Part shown: piece after piece, positions 24,137 through 36,988 of the stretch
Numbering within the stretch: the first letter of the stretch is position 1
Layout: each line of letters begins with the position of its first letter
Origin: Rhypophila decipiens
Lineage: Eukaryota > Ascomycota > Sordariomycetes > Sordariales > Naviculisporaceae
Direction: 5' to 3'
Assembly (NCBI GenBank): GCA_033297075.1
Contig: MU858094.1
Span: 62,001-126,000, forward strand
DNA: 64,000 nt
Made by a program: the position numbers and the translations under genes
Notes under the pieces: model-generated
Database searches by the model: none
Seen by the model: only the letters and a program-made list of their open reading frames with translations
Told to the model about the DNA's origin: nothing

Positions 24137-27100
24137 GTCCCTTGAGAGAGCTGAGGGATTTCATCCGTGCTTATGGATACACAAACCGCCTTCAGGATTG
24201 AACTTGGACGCAGATAATCTTGGTCGGCAGCTTCTTGGGCTAGCTATGCAAGATTCTTGATCAACTTGCTACCTACCATAGTGCAGGCTCTGCTCGAAGC
24301 ACATCCGACTCTCGGATGATTGGTATCACGCGCCAACGCCAAGCTGACGACGGCTGGATATCAGCAAATCTATCCGCAGAAATTCGCTCGGCCAATGTTG
24401 GTGATTTGATGAATTGGCAAGGGAAAATGACAACGGGCATGATTGTTGGTGATGGTTGGCGCCCATTTAACTGTTGGAGAGGTCAGAGAGGTTGCAAAGC
24501 CTGCGCAAGATATGCCACCATGAACAATCGGATTCTGTTGTCTGTTGTCCGCGTGTTGGCTGTCGAAGAAGGTACATATCTTCTCGAACAACTAAGGTGA
24601 AGAGAAAAAGACCCCGGGGCTGTTGACCTGGACAAATTCTTCCAGGGCTTCTAGAAACATTGGGGATTCCAGACTAGTGTTGAAACGCTCACATTTTTCG
24701 ACTCGTAGCGGTGTTAACATTGATCTGAGTTGTTGTTCAAGGGCCAGGGTCGGAGCAGAGAGATGAAAAGAGCTTCGAAGCTTCCTTCTTGAGCCCTATC
24801 TTGCCGGCAAGCCGACCAACCACCAGCCGGCCGGCAATCTCTGGATATTTTTACCTCATTCGTACAGAGTACACCGTTGAACCTCATGGACAAGGTGACC
24901 TTACACGTGGTAATGGACCAACTGTGGGCTGTTTTTATTCGCTCGCAGCGTTTTGTTTACCTTATCCACGATTCCTGGTCGGTCCATCTTGGATACTATC
25001 TCGGTTTCGGAAAGGGTACCACTTCTCGGCGCGATATGCGATGTAGTGCCGCGATGTGCGAGATGGAGGCTCGAATTGACCAAGCCCTTGACTCCATACC
25101 TTTACGCAATCCAACAAGATATCGTACCGCTCGTTGGTCCGGGCCGTTGATCTCGTGACGAGTTGTATTGCAACTTTACTGCAGTGCATGGCATGTCATG
25201 CGCGCGCGCAAGACAGTTACATACATACGTACCGAGTATTGTAACTACATCCATATCATGAGCCGCGCGCGGCGACAAGACGGGATTGGATTTTGAAGAG
25301 ACAGACAGATGAGAACCAATATTCTCCCAAATCCGGATCGAAATCGGCGACCTAACCAGGGCGGAGGATTGGTTGTAGCGGAGTAGCGTTGGATGCCGGT
25401 CGGGGTTGGGAAAAGGCATGTCGTTACCGTTACCACTTCTCAAGAGGATCGCGGCGGCGGCGGCACGCTCGGAGAAGGGCAGGTATGATTTCGTTAAAAA
25501 CACTGACGAGTTGTTGGTGTTTGTCGGTTTGTCGATTGCGTGGCATAGGTATCAAAATCTTGGCCCTCGTCAGCGATCTTGATGATGATGTTGGAGGAAA
25601 GACGAAATAGGGTAATAATCAGATTAGGAACAACACCCGACATATCGAGATCCAGGGGATTCCATAAAGCTGAGACTTCAACCGCTGCACACAGCATTAG
25701 TACGCATGTATACACGTACCAGTAAGTATTTTGTATCGTATGGGTAGTATGTACGGTAACCATTTCGGAGAGTTCTCCGCTAATGTAAGTTCGGGTATGT
25801 GACAAGCTCATTGGCTGAACCTGTCATGCCGCGATCTCCATGGTTCCCACGTGCGTTTTGGTGGATCACGAGTTAAGGATCAAGCTTTCAAGCTTTCAGC
25901 CTTCTTGACCAAGGCTTCATGAAACTTGATGATGCGCTCTGAACAAACGGTCTTTATTACTCTAACCATTAGTTTCAGCAAGACAGAATCCGCGCAAGTG
26001 AACTAGGTACGGAACGCTGTGTGGCTCTTTGAACACGCTATTGATATCCAGTTGCTGCCTTGTTACGGATATGGGCCTTTGTCTGACGGGCCAAGACTGA
26101 GGACTCTTGGGACTCTTACAAGAACACATTCACAGCTTGAGTTTTGGGGATAATCAGTATTCAACCTGGCTCATATTCACGATATCAATGTCTAGCAAGA
26201 TATAAATCGACATCAGCAGAATACCTACAGATTACCGTATATACCTGTTATCAACCGCCAAAACTTCTTCCTCTTTCGGTCGGGCTGTCTTGGCGGAACC
26301 TGGTCCGTCCGGGGAAGGCAGATCATGGTTTCCGGGTGGAGCAGATAGCGTCAGAAAGTCTCCTCCAGCCTCTCTGCAGAGAGACGCCAGTCCCGCAACT
26401 GCACTGCACTGCACTGCTGCACAACACCAACAACGGTTTGTCACTGTTTTACGGATATTCCATCTCTGATATCTGATTTGTTGATATTCGATGCACGACA
26501 AGAAATTGAAGCAGCAGAGAGACATGCGGTATTCTTTCCGGCCCACCCACACCGAACGACAAGTTAATATATTGCCATCTATTTCCCGAGAATTTCAAGA
26601 ACGAAAATTCCCCAAAGCAGCAATCAGCTCGTCCCAAGTGCAGCGGGCTGCAGCTTGTCGTCTTGTGTATGGTGATATAAAGTTTGGAGAGAAAATACCT
26701 TTTTTTGCGTTCCCAACCCCAACGCAATGTAATTGAAACCCTCTTCACTCTTGATATTCTTTCTTTCGCTTATCTTTTAATACTGCATCTTTTAATATCA
26801 ACAGACAGACCTTTACAGACAGACACTCGAGGCTGTTGTAGGTAAACGAGAGAAATTCCGTGCATGGAACATATATGATAAGGATAGATTGAGCAAATAA
26901 TAAATATGCCATGTGGTTTCGAATCAAAGACCTGCCTCTATCACAGAGTTCATGACCGTTGTATCCGTAGTCATCACATGAATTACGAAGCGGCCACTGG
27001 GCACTGAAAATAGCTGTACTATCCGTACAAGTTTATGTACTGTACCGAATTCGGAACGTATCGCGGATTCGGACTGTAAATACCGAACCCCTCAAGCAAA

Positions 27101-27431
27101 GTCAACAAGCTAAGCTCGGATTTACGGAACACCAGAACAAGAGCAATCGGACCTTTCAAGGGCAGGCAGCATTTGCGACGCATCAAAAAAGAATTTTAAT
27201 CCCAAAAGAGGTAAATTCTTCACCGCTCCATTATGGATGAATATAAATTTCCAACCAAACGGATGTCTTCCTAGATCTGTGTTTTTTGTTAGTCTTTTCT
27301 TTTTCCTAAACTGTCTTGCTGCAGGCGATCTGTCAAGCCTCCGAGCAAACGCGGGGCTGGTGGCTGGGCTTGCCCGTTTTTGATATCGAGATTCATTGGC
27401 CGGTTGGCACCGGACTTGACTCCGCCGCCAG

Positions 27432-27447
27432 CCCCCCCCCCCCCCCC
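27432..27447. repeat. C16 homopolymer tract
   Basis: Sixteen consecutive C within the desert, about 350 bp from the 3' end of the cofactor D gene. Length in such runs is often uncertain in assemblies. Confidence 0.85.
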
Positions 27448-27795
27448 TTCACTGCTCGCAGAAGCTTGAATGAGCTCTTCTTTGTTCATCATTCTCAAGT
27501 AAATGTTTGAGCTTGCTAGTAACAACAGCGGACGCGGCCGATCTCATGAGATGCATCATCGACGCCAGCAGCTTGTCTCAGACATGAATCATGATCAAAG
27601 AAAAACGGCTACAAATGGCTGCTGGCCCTTGATGTCATCACTAGTAACAACGTTAAACTTTCACAATAACCGTCCGTACCTCATTGGTCCATGTACGATT
27701 CTCAAGTAAATCTTGTCCCCGAGACAAAGGCCACCCAGTACATATCCGTATCTCGACCGAAAACATCGGGATGCCTCTCCGAAGCAGCCGGCTGT

Positions 27796-30700
27796 CTACT
27801 CAAACCCGATGCTCTTGACCATCAGCTTGATCCGCCCCTTTTCAGCCTTGGCCCAATCAATACCCATAATCTGCTGACCAACCATATCACCACCATTGAC
27901 GACCTCCTTTCCAGGGGTATCAACAACAAACTCATCGCCATCAGGGGAATCAACAACCTCCTCAGCACAGCGCTCCATGACAGACCACCCCCAAATTTCA
28001 TCAACAACCAGACTCTTGACCCTCGGCCAAGGGTGCATCATCAAAGCACCCAGTCGTCTCTTGGCCTCTTTAATCCCCTCATCACCTCCCGACTTTCCCC
28101 AGGGGGCAGCAATAATACCCCCATAGACCCTTACACAAGCCTCAGTCTTTCTCACATTGCCCGTCTTGTAGCACGCCTTCTGCACCTGAAGACATAATCC
28201 CTTGTAATCAATGCTTCCCGTCGGACAATTTGCAAACACACCGACGTGGAACAAAAACGCCACGACCTCCAACGTCGGGACGAGCACGCGATCCTGCCCC
28301 TGACGGCTCTTGAGATTCCTCACAAGCGCACAACACACCGCCAGGGAATTGTCCGCCGATCGCTCGCAAAACTCGGTGAGTGCTTGTCTAGTAGCAATGA
28401 CCAGGTCCTCGTTTCCCGTGTCGGCGGACGAGACCAGCCCCGAGAGTAGCTCTTCCATCCAGAGCCCGCGGTCGGCGGTCACCTCGGCGGCAACATGCTC
28501 GTCTAGCCATTCCTCTGCCTTGGGGAGCAGATCGAGCAAGAAGGAAAAATATCCCACCGAGGAAAAAGTATCCTTACGTAGCTTTGCGCCTTGGGCAGGC
28601 TTCAAGACAACCGCCAACGCAGCTTGTGCTTCGACCCGTACTCGATCCAGCTTCTCGGCTGCAAGTCGCAGGATCCTGAGGAATAACCGGCTTCCCACTA
28701 CTTTTTTCCACCTGTCTGGGGTGTTCCTAAATTCCTCCCAAACCCACTTCGTAGCCCGTATAGCCTGTAACCTCGCCAAAGAACCCACATCCCCCCGCGC
28801 ATTAGTGGTGTAATCGTCCAACCCGTCAATAACAAGATCCATAAACATGTCCACGCCGTTTCGGAGGGTTCCTGTGCCGGTCAGGCCCTTGAGGATGGCC
28901 ACATGCGTGTCTACGTCGTTGTCATTTTGCCAGCGCTCGTTGAGAGCCTTTGAGACCAGGCCTTGGGCTTCGTTTCGGGCTTCAGAGTCCAGCGTGGCCA
29001 CGACCTGGTAGGGCTTTGTTACTGCGAAAAAGTATCCCGTCGTGTTTTTGATTCGTACCCCCGAGGAGGGACGATGGCGGACTTTTTCGGCCCACTCTTT
29101 TAGGGTGCTTTCGCGTTGTTGTTGGCCCGAGAAGACAAGCATTACCAGGGCTGCGTCTGAGGCAACGGGGAGGACCTCTTCTTCTGTTCGAGTGAGCCAG
29201 TCGGCGAGGTTGGTCTTGATTAACGAGGCGATCTGTTGGACTTGCTCGGGTATGGTCTTGATCGCCTTGACTCGCTTGGAGATGGCGTCCTTGTCGTCTT
29301 TGACTAGGACCGCACCGGGGAGGAGTTGTTTGTCCGCGTCGTCAAAGCCAATCGTAGCAGCCTGGAGAATAGGAAACGCGGCAACAACAAGCGTACTCGC
29401 CGCCTCGGCAATTAACGCGGGCTTGCGGTAAGTTTTGCTCTGGCAGTCGTCCAATATCCAAACAAGCGCATCCATCACGACCTTGACAAACCCTTCCAAC
29501 CCCGCGCCAGATTCCATTCCCACAACCATCATCTCAGGAACAGAATCCAGCACAGCGGCAAAGCTCAAGAGCAACCCATGCCGTTCCTCAACCTGCCTCA
29601 TCGCCAGCCCCCGAATCGACTCCAGCACAAGCTCAACCGACCTTCTCAACCTCGCGATCGAACCACCCCCCTCTGCTGCCCTAGCAAGCTCGGCAGAAAT
29701 CCCCCCAAACGCCCGTCCCGCCGCTCTTCTAGAAGCCGCATCAGCATCCCCAACCCCCCTCCACGAAAGCAACGCCTCGAGAACCGCCTCCCCATACAGT
29801 CCCGCCAACTTGGTCACACTGAGCGCAATATCCTGCACCGCCCTCCCCCGAAGCGCAACACCATGGTAATCCACCACCTGAACCACCTTGATCCCTTCCT
29901 CGACAGTATCAGGATGTCGACCAATCAGCTCCTGTAACGCAGCCGACGAGCCGCGTCTAATATTCCCCGCGGCATCTAAACAGCCGGCCAGAATCAATTC
30001 TGTTGCTAAGATTTGTATAATTGACCGAGAGTCCTTCTTGTACAATCGCTCAGGTGTAGGTACAGCAAGTAATTCCTTGGTAGAATATCGTCTTGCCAGT
30101 GCCCAGACTCCAAAACATGCTGCGTCTCGGACGTTGGTGCCAATGGACCCGCCTGAGGGGCTTCGGCGCTCGAATGAGAGGCCCATTATTAGGGCGTGGA
30201 TTATATCTGGTAGGTTCTCGGCGGGGGGTGAGCGGCGGTAGAGGAGGTGTGCTAGGGTTAGCATTAGGCCGTGCCATTCCAGGGGATCAACGGCGCTGAG
30301 GTCTCGTTTTCTGGGGGCGGCAGGGTTGGACGGGTCTTTGTGCCAGAGGACGTTCTTGCTTAGGGATTCTATGACTGCCTCGACTACCTGGGTTGCCATG
30401 TCGGGTTCTAGTCGGAGGGTGATGATGCTGAGAGCTTTGGAGGCTGCGAAACGGACGGGCGTGTCGTTGTCGCCTAGTTGCTCGAGGAGGAAGCTGATGG
30501 TTGTTTCGATGATTTCTGTGCTGGTGTCGTCTTGGCTTGCTCGTTCTGGGTTGCGCAGGAGGAGGACTGCGATGGCGCGGATGACCTTGATTACTGACTT
30601 GCGGGAGAGTGCCGACGAGAGAGGACCGCCGTCGCTGCTCTTTTCGGCAGCGCCGTGAACTGCCTTGAAGATTCTGTCGAGATAGACGTCCATATCAGAG

Positions 30701-31771
30701 GTATCCGCCGACGAGGTCAGAATCCCAGACAAGAACCCCAGCACGCCGATATAATAATACGGCGTCTGGGCTTCAACGCCAAGAGCCCCGACAGCCCATG
30801 CAATAAGCGCATCTAGAACGCTCAGAGCTTGCATATCCCTTCTCATCGAGATCCTCACCAGCACGGCCTTGGCGGCATCCCGCTCTTTTCCGGGAGAAGC
30901 AATATACTTGATGGCGAGTGGGATGATCCGTCTCGTAATTCCCGGTACTTGCGTGGCAGGCCATGTGAATCCGGAAATATTAGTCTGTCTTTTCGTTGCG
31001 TCTCTGTACCCGACGTCCTCTTCCTCTTCCAGGGTAGATGACGGCCCAGGAGAAGAAAGCGATGAGATACTGGCCAAGTCAAATGGCACGAGCATGAGAT
31101 GGGAGAGCCACAGCAGGACGACATATCTCTGCTCCCATGTCCATCTTTCCTCGGCCCGTTCAGCTTGTTCCAGAGCAGAAAGCAAAACCTCGAGGTACTT
31201 CGTCTCGTTGTTCAAAAACCTGACAACGACCTTCTCACCCCGGATCTTACACAGCGTGTAAATGATCTTGGAGATGGCTGCCGGGAGGGGCATCAACAGG
31301 TCTGTAGTTGCGCCATTCTCTGGTACTGCTGCTGCTTCTTTGGAGCTGGCGCCGCCACCGCCCGTGGTCGATTGGCCTGCTGCCTGCTGCCTTTGTGGAA
31401 AACGGTGTCTGGCTTTGGTATCCCGCTTGAGGAGATACTCTAGAAAGGCGTCGACCAGAGGGGTGAGCCACTTCTGGAGGTGAGGGTCCAGGAGTTGGGG
31501 CAGTTCTTGGAAGGGGTTCAGGAGCTATGTTTTGTTTGCTTGGTTATTCTCTTAAAATAAATAAAGAAATAGACGAAATGCATAGCAAGGACAAGATATC
31601 GAAAGAACTTACGCCAGAAACTAACCGCTCCGTCTCACGAGAACGCACTCTCGACCGGACCACACCGTCTTTCCGTCTGAGAAACGGACCCAGCGATTTG
31701 TCAAAGTCGGCGATCAGGTCGCCTGACATCTTCTGGAGCTTGATGTCCAGCTCATCTTCGGGGGCGTCCAT
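27796..31771 (-). CDS. TBCD: Tubulin-folding cofactor D (TBCD/Alp1/Cin1)
   Basis: Cofactor D binds beta-tubulin and, with cofactors C and E, assembles the alpha/beta heterodimer in the cytosol. Exon 1 is 31771-31613 (53 residues, MDAPEDELDIKLQKMSGDLI) and exon 2 is 31524-27796; the intron has an ideal GTAAGT donor and a TAG acceptor. Total 1295 residues, the usual size. The exon junction joins VSG to LLNPFQELPQLLDPHLQKWL, a cofactor D signature. Next come HEAT-type helices (PLPAAISKIIYTLCKIRGEK and WTWEQRYVVLLWLSHLMLVP), RDAACFGVWALARRYSTKEL, and the C-terminal cofactor-D domain with DGLDDYTTNARGDVGSLARL. A Gly/Ala-rich insert (TTGGGGASSKEAAA) sits near residue 105. No further introns are needed. 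Confidence 0.95.
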
Positions 31772-32697
31772 GCTTTACTGTATGTACTGCCTCGCTTGCC
31801 CTGGACGTAAGGTGCGTCAAAGTGGATGTGGTCAGAGGTCTGTTGTCTCGAGAAGTTTCCTTGCGAATGTTGTATGAGCCGTGCCTTGAGTGAAAGGAAG
31901 CAGAATCAATTTGACTGTATGTTTGCATTTAACTGTGAGCGTGAATGTGGTGAAGCAAGTGGTGAGCTGAGGCGGGGTTACTGAAGCGCAGCCAGAGGCT
32001 TCTGCCGCTGAGCAGTGCAGTGATGTTGACTGCGGGGCCAAGAGGGGCCTGAAAAGGCAGCCCCTGAAGGCCTCTCTGAACAACCACCTTGGCTTGGCAT
32101 CGCGACAAAAACAACAACCGCCCAGCAACATCAATATTCATCGTCACATACAACGCCGTTCTATCTGGGAATTTTCTCAAGAACGTATGCTTTGCCGACG
32201 GAGCTTGAGATGGCGGGAAAGACACCCTCACCCGTGTGCTGGTTCGACGCCCCGAGTGTCAACAAACGTCCCTTTATCATTTATCACCTGGTTCACCTAT
32301 CGAGTTTGAGATACCCATTCTCAAGTAAATACCGATACTACTATATATGTTGGTACGAGAACAAGTCTCTATCCAATGTGTGACGAAAGACCCGGGTATC
32401 CAGTCCATTGCGGCGCCACCAAATCAGACGCCCGCACACCATCCATACCACTCGCCATCCAAGCCCAAGGTTTGGTCTTGAAAAATACTATTAAACACAA
32501 ATAAACCAATACGAGTACAAGTCTTGTCTTGATCCCATCCCATACCATGCCATAATTACTCCCAGGACACGAGCCGTCCCATGCCATGATCCATCAAGTC
32601 CCAACAAACGACCAGCTTTATAGAAAACCAAGCGAAAACCTAGGTACCTACCCAAACACCAGCAAGCCCACCTCAGATTCTTCCCAAGAATCATTCA
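31772..32697. other. Intergenic region 5' of the cofactor D gene
   Basis: About 0.93 kb holding the cofactor D promoter and the 3'UTR of the GH76 gene. No gene or repeat recognised. Confidence 0.5.
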
Positions 32698-34462
32698 TCA
32701 CCACCCGCCACCAACAATATCAGCAACCAACACATCCATCGCACTACTATGACTCCCCGCCGTCGGACCCCTCCCGCCCGTCTCCGGCCCCCCTTCGACC
32801 GGTCCAGCCCAGGTAACCCCCAACTCGCCCCTCTCATTCCGATCATTCGTCCAAATACTCTCCGCATTAACATCAATAACCTTTTCAAACCCATACGTAT
32901 CCCGTCCTGCCGGCCTCCTACCATCCAAGGCTCTAGCCAAATACCTTAAATTCCTGACAAACACACCCTTGAACTGCGCCCCGTCGTCTCCGCAGTTGGG
33001 TTCACAGCGATCAATCTCGTGGATGATTCCTTTTTCGTCTGCCAATTTGGAAAGCGCTGCTTGGGCGATAGCTACCGCCTTGTCGAGAAGGGAGCGGTCC
33101 CCCGTTGCGCGGGCGAGCTCGACCAGGCCGCCGAGGATGACGCCCTGGTTGTAGGACCATGTCTGGAGGTTGTTGTTGACGCAGGTGATGCCGTCGGGCA
33201 GAAATGTCAGACCGTCGTTTATGAGGTTCTGCGAGTTGATCATGCCGCTCTTTTGGAACCAGGTCCATTGCTCCTGGGCGATGGCGAGGTAGTATGCTTT
33301 TTTTGTGGGGATGCGGTTTGCGAGGCTGGCTGAGACGGATAGGTATAATTCGTTTGCTATTGCGTCTTTGGGGAAACAAACATGGAAGTGTTAGTTGGGA
33401 CGGCGGCAGCTATGGTTGTTAGGTAGGTAGGTAGGTAGGTGGGGGCTTACTCTTGTATCGCTTCTCTTTACTCCACCAGATGCCTCCGCCACAGGTGCCG
33501 TCGGTGCCGTTCTTCATATCCTCAAAGATGCGCTCCGCCATGTCGAGATACTCGGGCTGCTTGGTGACGTCCCACGACCGGATCCAAGCAAGCGCCCACC
33601 ATCCCTCGTCGTCATAGAACTCGTTGAGAAAACCCGAGAATCCCCTCGCCTCGAGAGCAGACCTCTTGCTGTTGTTGTGGAACAACAACTCGTCTCGATG
33701 AAAGTTGTAGTGCGAAGTCGGCATGCCCTCGTCACTTAGGTTTTTTGTCGTGGTAAGAAGTCCACCGCTGGTCTGGGCGTTGGAAAAGGTGGTGGCCATG
33801 ATCTTGGGCACGTTGACCGAGGAAGCGCCCGCCCGGTCGGCCAGGGCCCAGTCGGCCAGGACGGTCAGGCAGTTGGCGCTATTCCACCAGCCTGTTGTTT
33901 CCCAGAGCCCCGTCTGCTCGCTGTACCAGACCTGGAGGGTCTTGACCGCCGAGAGGGTGTTGGCCACCGAGGTCGCTTGGTCTGCGCGTCCACTTAGACG
34001 CGAGGACACGAGCAAGGCGGCGCGAGCTGCGAAGCCGCCCCATTTGGTGGAGACCATGGTTGCGTAGATAAATGATGACAAGAATGTTGGTGCTATGTGG
34101 TTATTATGATTAGGAGACAAGTGCGCTATGTGAAAGGAGGAGCTATGGGCACTGATGATGTCTCCATGGTGATGATGATGCCATGGGCAGCAACGGATAT
34201 ATATAGTTGCCCCGGCAAGAGCAGCAAGGGAAAGAACAAACGCCACCCACCACCACCTCCTGGAAGACAAGACCGGCCTGTGATTCGAGCTGAGCACAAG
34301 ACGGACAGGGCGTGGTGGTGCATCGACAGCAACACCGCGTCGACCTTCAACTTTGTCCCCCTGGCAGGAGCCGTCGTCGCTGCTTCCAACTCCGAGGCTG
34401 TACAACCCCGATTCCAACTTGGAATCCGAGGATCCATACGCCTGCTTGTCCATCTTTTCCAA
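32698..34462 (-). CDS. GH76 alpha-1,6-mannanase-like protein with N-terminal membrane anchor
   Basis: GH76 enzymes cleave or transglycosylate alpha-1,6-mannan and, in fungi (Dfg5/Dcw1), help attach proteins to the cell wall. Exon 1 is 34462-33451 and exon 2 is 33365-32698, joined at RYK/NAIANELYLSVSASLANR; product 559 residues. The catalytic Asp pair is in NEFYDDEGWWALAWIRSWD. Other family blocks are LQVWYSEQTGLWETTGWWNS, GTCGGGIWWSKEKRYKNAIA and NNNLQTWSYNQGVILGGLVE. A single hydrophobic segment (WWWVAFVLSLAALAGATIYI, about residue 70-90) after a charged leader suggests a type II anchor. There is no hydrophobic C-terminal tail, so no GPI signal. A His-rich stretch follows the anchor, and an unspliced intron in residues 90-130 cannot be excluded. 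The intron carries a TAGG tetranucleotide repeat (33420-33440). Confidence 0.9.
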
Positions 34463-36958
34463 GCTCGATGACGAGGCTCAATATTTCGGGAGCAAGAACA
34501 AATTCTCAGGTAAATCTTGTGTGTCCTACCGAAGATTATGACGAATGGGAATCCTTTCCCTCTGTGAGTTTCCGAGGACGAGCCAACGCATTCTTGTTCA
34601 CCTGGGCAACTGCGCAATGCTGTGCCAGGCAACTCCCGGACTGCAAGGGACCATTAGTGGATCGAGCGAGGTTCTGCGCCGCTTGCTACCAATGATGGGC
34701 CGTGGCCGGCGAAGAACGGGCCATATCAGGAAGGCACGACTGGAAGAGAGGACGTTGGCCAGCAGCAGGTGTCGAAAGAGTGAGTACTCTAATCGAAACA
34801 AACAGGAAAGGCAGGCAGAAAACCAAGCCACGTCGGTTTTCCGAAACAGGCCAACTTGCTTGCTGAGAAGAAGGATGATGATGATGTCGTGGCAGGTCAA
34901 TGTGGGCTATGTGATGTCGAGGTGCAGTCGGATAGCCAACAAATGAAAAGGGCGAGCAGAGAAACTCCCCGTGATAGGTCGTCGTGATGTTTCAGGTCAA
35001 GATTGTTCATGCTCCGGGCTACCTACGCAAAAGTTCAAGGCCCGATGACTTGTAGTAGTAGCACTCGGCACAAATCCGATAATAGGCCTCAAGAGCCTTG
35101 ACCTTGTGATTGAACCGTCGCGTCGCGTACCGTGTATTTCCATCAAGAAGTTCTCGGAGCGGGGATGAACCCGTGAGTCTTGTTGGTAGCACGTTTTGCT
35201 CTTCTAATGGATTGTTAGCATCGGATCGGGCCGATCGGCGCTCGTTTTCTGTTCATACATTTCTTTGGTGCAACCTGGGCGGAAAATTCATTGGGCTCGT
35301 ATACGCACATGCCAAAATAGGGAAAAGAATGTCGACAATGAGCAAGTCGTTGGTATATAAACGACGCTTGTCGTTCTGGTCAGTGGTGAATGAGCGTTGT
35401 TGGATGTTTCTCGGCAGATGCTTCAGCGGCGGTGAGACCAGCAAGCCACGCCACGTGAGAGGTGGTCGCTCCAAGACAGGGCTGGGTTGCACAACAGCGC
35501 CCTTGGGGCCAACTCTGATATCATAACTAAGAGTTCTTTGGCCTCTGGCTGGTTGGTTTGAGCGATACAAGCACTGTAGCATTTCACAGCAGTTCGCTCA
35601 TGTATTCTTCCTAGGATCTTCATGGAAAGATTTCAAGGCGCGGCAATCTTCACCTTGAAGAAGAAGAAGGATGATGCTTTCTGTTCGACATTTCCAGACA
35701 AATAATTGGCTCCAAGGCAGACCCGGCCAGGTGCTTGGTCAGACATCACCAATCCCAGCGGACGATCCCACGAGTTCGTTCGAGGCGTCGATGGTTGGAT
35801 AAAGATAGGAGGAATGTCTCTTGTGATGTGGCCATTTTTCTAATATTTTGCTGCCCGGCTGAGTGCTTGCTGCTGGTTGACCCCAACAGTCACCGCTGAC
35901 CTCCTGTTGGGCAACCAGCTGGGAGAGACAGGTTTCCCAATAGAGCCTCCCAAAGCTCCGATAATATTTGTGAGACAGAAGCAGGAAGAAGACTCGGTGA
36001 TGATACCGTACCCAATGTAGGAGAAGGTCAAACACTTCGGGAGGGTAAGGTGCCGCCTGGTGCTGACCCTTCCTACCTACGGGTTATAACCTTGCGCCTT
36101 GTTCCCCGCATGATCCTTCCATCCTTGAGTTATGCCGAGTTGGGTTCAAAATAATCCGAGTCAGATTCTTATTTTGGGCACTGATAGGTTAAATGAACTT
36201 GGCTATGTGAAATCGCAGCGCGCAAGTCGAGTCCCATGGTTCAATTGTCGTTGGTGCCAGACGGGACGAGACGGGGCGTTTTTGACAAGCCCGGCCAAGA
36301 CCAGATGTGCCAAGCCCCGAACCGGAGATTCGCTAGCGGGAAAAAGCCGATCCGGGCCGGAGTGGGGTATCCCGGAAAATAACCGCCTTATCTCCTCAAA
36401 AAGCTTGATGCTCAAGGGAATTCACGATTTCCATCCTGGCCCGTCTACCTTCGGCTCATCCGAATCTTTGTTTCACCAACTTGTCTTAACAGGATTTGTC
36501 GGGAGTTTCTTCAATAAATTTGAGCAGATCCCTAAATATATTTCTGGAAAAAGATTCCGAGGATACCCCCAAAACGCTCCGAGGTCTTAGACAGTGTCGT
36601 AACTGAGTTACTGCACATTGGTGAATCCTGAGTCTCCCCAACTTTTTAGGTTAAGTTAGATCTCCCCCCGGCCAGGTGTTACTCTCTTGAGTCTTGCTGT
36701 GCTGGGTTGGGTTTTCAGTAATGTCTTTAAATAAATGGCGCACAGAATGAGTGACTGGTGAAGGCTTGAGGAATCTGGGATTCCTGGCGAAGGAAGCCGT
36801 TGCCTGGTTTTTGGGATGGGGTGTTGCTGGAATCGTCCAAGTCAAAATGGTCTCAGGTGTGCTGGTATAAATACTTGCATGCTTCTGAAAGATGTCTAAC
36901 CGGGGCTTTGTGTATGAGTGGGAAGGAAGCACCACAGAGGCTCCGTGAGACTGGGCCC

Positions 36959-36988
36959 GTGTCGGTGTCGGTGTCGGTGTCGGTGTCG
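36959..36988. repeat. GTGTCG hexanucleotide microsatellite
   Basis: Five tandem copies of a 6-bp unit. In one frame it would encode alternating residues, but no gene is supported here. Confidence 0.8.

Larger units (their letters stand above)
19879..27795. other. 7.9-kb gene desert
   Basis: No open frame longer than about 150 codons, and none has family features. I found no tRNA, no long repeats and no transposase remnant. Composition is close to the rest of the window, so it does not look like RIP-mutated repeat DNA. The left part must hold the promoter and 5'UTR of the 18.4-19.9 kb gene. Small sites are short simple repeats, TACGGAGTA-type motifs (for example near 23168) and a C16 tract. 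Confidence 0.55.

Noticed and set aside
36132..36590. 152-codon plus-strand frame in the large desert
   Set aside because: No recognisable domain, no good start context, and no neighbouring exon that fits.
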